DNA from: Ignavibacteria bacterium
GTDB lineage: Bacteria; Bacteroidota; Ignavibacteria; Ignavibacteriales; Ignavibacteriaceae
Assembly: GCA_030684555.1 (NCBI GenBank)
Contig: JAUXVN010000013.1
Coordinates: 162,729 to 226,728, forward strand
DNA: 64,000 bases
Direction: 5' to 3'
Numbering within the stretch: the first letter of the stretch is position 1; each line of letters starts with the position of its first letter. This document shows, piece after piece, positions 62,120 through 64,000 of this stretch. The notes under the pieces were generated by a model that saw only the letters and a list, made by a program, of their open reading frames with translations, searched no databases and was not told the origin of the DNA. The position numbers were made by a program, and so were the translations under genes.

Positions 62120-62930
62120 GAATCTGATTGTTGGTCAAAACAAACAATCTATCATTATAAAACAAAGCTGATTTTATTTCGTTATCGAATTCAAAATCAG
62201 AAAATTCGACCGGAGCTGAATTCATGATATTTAAATAAACACTTTCTTTTGAGGTGAAGATTAATACTCCGGATGCAAACTTTACATCAGATAATTTGAT
62301 TTGTAAACGAGATTTACTAATACCATTTCCAAATTCATCAAAAATAACTAATGACTTTCCATCAGCAATATAAATCTTTCCATCAGGTGAAATTGTCATT
62401 CTTGAAGGATTTGATAGAGTTAAACTTCCTGCATCATAACCACCGAATGAATGAGAAAACTTTCCGAATAAATCATACTTAATCACCCGTTTATTTTCAG
62501 AATCAAGAATAAAAAAATCACCTTGTCGATTACTTAAACAAGCGAGCGGAAAACCGAATGATTCTTCATTCTCATTTGATTTACGATTACTAAATGAAGA
62601 AACAAAATTCAAATCTTTATCAAAAAGTTGAATTCGATGGTTATTATAATCAGAAACAATTACATTCAATCCGGAAAAATAAATTGACGTTGGATTATCG
62701 AATGAAGAGTTTTCCCAGCCATAACCACCAGTTGTTTTATGTACAACTCCATTTGTATCAAGTTTTATTATTTCATTTCTTGCCGCATCAGTTATGTAAA
62801 TGAATCCCAAAGGATTCACTGCAAAATCCGATGCATCTTCAAAATTCCCGATTGATTCTTGAAACTCATAAACTTGAGGGAATACTTGAACACAAAAAAG
62901 TATAATGAATAGGAAAAAATATTTTTTCAT
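62100..62930 (-). CDS. Exported NHL-repeat beta-propeller protein
   Basis: This 276-residue protein has a signal peptide (residues about 4-18) and repeated NHL/6-bladed propeller units: VNPLGFIYITDAARNEIIKLD, NPTSIYFSGLNVIVSDYNNHRIQLFD, NRQGDFFILDSENKRVIKYD and SPDGKIYIADGKSLVIFDEFG. Such propellers are often binding or scaffold proteins. It is overlapped by the DUF2085 gene downstream. The role is unknown. Confidence 0.83.
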   Translation of the reverse strand: MKKYFFLFIILFCVQVFPQVYEFQESIGNFEDASDFAVNPLGFIYITDAARNEIIKLDTNGVVHKTTGGYGWENSSFDNPTSIYFSGLNVIVSDYNNHRIQLFDKDLNFVSSFSNRKSNENEESFGFPLACLSNRQGDFFILDSENKRVIKYDLFGKFSHSFGGYDAGSLTLSNPSRMTISPDGKIYIADGKSLVIFDEFGNGISKSRLQIKLSDVKFASGVLIFTSKESVYLNIMNSAPVEFSDFEFDNEIKSALFYNDRLFVLTNNQIHVFKKK

Positions 62931-63043
62931 TAATAATGATTTCTTAAATTATTATTGTTCTAAAATAAGTGTAATTGTCGAATGAATAAAGTTATTTCCG
63001 ATTGTTTTTTGAACAAGACTTCGCTAATTTTGAAAATCATTTT

Positions 63044-63116
63044 GCCCCATAGTGTAATTGGCAACACGTCTGACTCTGGATCAGAAGAGTTCAGGTTCGA
63101 CCCCTGATGGGGCAGC
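63044..63116 (+). tRNA. tRNA-Gln (CTG)
   Basis: The 73-base gene has acceptor TGCCCCA pairing with TGGGGCA, discriminator G, and an anticodon stem TCTGA/TCAGA enclosing CTCTGGA with CTG at positions 34-36. The T arm is TCAGG-TTCGACC-CCTGA. CCA is not encoded. CTG reads the CAG glutamine codon. It is a singleton, with a terminator just downstream. Confidence 0.92.
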
Positions 63117-63123
63117 GAAATCT

Positions 63124-63157
63124 AAGGTTTGGGAATTTATTTTTCAAACCTTTTTTT
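63124..63157 (+). terminator. Terminator after tRNA-Gln
   Basis: AAGGTTTG and CAAACCTT form a perfect 8-bp stem over a 13-base loop, running into seven T. It lies eight bases past the tRNA. Confidence 0.85.
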
Positions 63158-63334
63158 GTTTTGAGGGAAGGAAATTAAAGGTAAGATGTCCCTTTCTTTT
63201 TTTATTTAATGATTTTTTCTTGTAAATAAAATTGGGAAATATCAATGTTTGTATAGTAGTTTTAATATCTCATTATTATGTACTTCTGCTAGATTTAGTT
63301 ACAGGTTTTTTCGAATAATTTGAAAAGAAATGCT

Positions 63335-63865
63335 ATGGAAAAGATTACTACAGGGTTTAATTCTTTCAATCTACTACTCATTTTGTTTCTCATACAACCG
63401 ACCACAAACATTATGTATGCCCAGGATTATAACTGGACTATCACTGTCAATAATAACACCGAATATAATGATGTAATTCCGCTTGAAATAAGAGAGAATT
63501 ATTTAATACTAAAAAGCTCAACTGCATTAACCGGAATTGATGTTGAAAAAATAGTATCTCTTAAAAAAAGAGTTGGAGCAACCACAGGGTCGTATGTGGG
63601 TTATGGGGCTATAATTGGTGGAGGAATTTTAACTTTGATAAATATTATCAATCCGCAAGATAGAAGTTTTAGGGGGGCATTCAAATTCTATGTAACATTG
63701 GCTACAATACTTAATTCGGCAGCTATTGGAGGGCTTGTAGGTGGGTTGATAGGAGGATTGGTCGGTTACACAGCGAGTAGTGAGGAAGTTTATGATTTCA
63801 AAGATATTCCCTTAGAAGAGCGGTTAACTCAACTTGATTGGATTATTAAGCATATGGATAATTAA
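63335..63865 (+). CDS. Hypothetical exported protein with glycine-zipper-like segments
   Basis: This protein of about 176 residues starts best at the ATG at 63335 (an in-frame TTG is at 63320). It has a signal peptide (residues about 8-28) and two Gly-rich hydrophobic stretches, YVGYGAIIGGGILTLI and GGLVGGLIGGLVGY, typical of glycine-zipper or membrane-inserting proteins. The N-terminal part YNDVIPLEIRENYLILKSS looks beta-rich. The family is not recognised and it stands alone between tRNAs. Confidence 0.68.
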   Translation: MEKITTGFNSFNLLLILFLIQPTTNIMYAQDYNWTITVNNNTEYNDVIPLEIRENYLILKSSTALTGIDVEKIVSLKKRVGATTGSYVGYGAIIGGGILTLINIINPQDRSFRGAFKFYVTLATILNSAAIGGLVGGLIGGLVGYTASSEEVYDFKDIPLEERLTQLDWIIKHMDN

Positions 63866-63973
63866 CGAAGATTCTGTTTAACACTAGTATTAAAAATGGG
63901 ATTATTTTGGAAATCGAGTAAGGTCTTATTTTTTTTGTAGCGGAAAAATAATTGTGTCATGGACTTTAATTTG

Positions 63974-64000
63974 TGGAGCTAAGCGGGATCGAACCGCTGA
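63974..64000 (-). tRNA. 3' end of a tRNA, probably tRNA-Ala, cut by the window end
   Basis: Reading the minus strand, AGCGG-TTCGATC-CCGCT forms a T arm, followed by TAGCTCC and discriminator A, and no encoded CCA. The acceptor 3' strand TAGCTCC fits the usual GGGGCTA start of tRNA-Ala. The anticodon lies outside the window, so the amino acid is a guess. Confidence 0.6.

Overview
The window reads as a chromosomal segment from an AT-rich, Gram-negative member of the Bacteroidota/Chlorobiota side of the tree, most likely an Ignavibacteria-like lineage. This is inferred from a secreted protein with a type IX secretion C-terminal domain of the NFPNPFNPST type, Tol/TonB and OprP-like outer-membrane genes, a HU-SPOR protein, multihaem respiration genes and very low GC. 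No 16S gene or taxonomic marker is present, so this stays an inference. No rRNA, CRISPR array or prophage was seen.

Layout. 1-5037 (minus): housekeeping run metF, a Gfo/Idh/MocA oxidoreductase, a class II aldolase, ddl, an FtsB/DivIC-like protein and rarA (cut by the window start). 5183-6232 (plus): mnmA. 6271-10566 (minus): a penicillin-acylase-family enzyme and a T9SS-sorted Ycf48-like protein. 10736-17864 (minus): a six-gene operon joining a respiratory membrane module (Tat-exported FeS protein, NrfD/HybB-like quinone subunit, 13-haem cytochrome) to a sensor kinase with haem-type motifs and a zinc-ribbon insertion, and to two response regulators whose output domains look like glycine-cleavage H protein. 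18101-25333 (minus): a nitrite/NO block with nrfA, nrfH, hemerythrin, SCO, a NirV-like protein, a cytochrome-c-fused copper nitrite reductase, a NapH/NosR-like ferredoxin and an Rrf2/NsrR-like regulator. A 26-bp operator-like site lies over the start codons of both the regulator gene and the nir run.

25334-26153 is a gene-free mosaic of short palindromes and a 135-bp direct repeat. 26154-39485 (minus) is motility/taxis: cheB, cheA, a cheZ-like gene, two cheY-like genes, cheR, a HEAT-repeat protein, a large MCP, TonB, a porin, and a bipartite energy-taxis receptor resembling CetA/CetB. 39529-40941 is an IS481-like element with a broken transposase. 41169-46682 (plus): a lipoprotein, phenylalanine hydroxylase, peroxiredoxins and genes that fit tetrahydropterin cofactor synthesis (PTPS, folE, two SDRs). 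46786-49037: a Spy/CpxP-like gene divergent from an ECF sigma operon, sharing a symmetrical bidirectional promoter. 49107-60677 (plus): tRNA-Leu, TPR proteins, a phytol-kinase/DUF92 fusion, and an envelope run (TPR, outer-membrane barrel, HU-SPOR, TolQ/R/TonB). 60649-62930 (minus): small membrane proteins and an NHL-type propeller. 63044-64000: tRNA-Gln, a small membrane protein and the 3' end of another tRNA.

The most novel-looking content is the respiratory/two-component operon at 10.7-17.9 kb. Its regulators have no DNA-binding domain; they carry GcvH-like domains, one of which keeps the lysine expected to be lipoylated and one of which has lost it.
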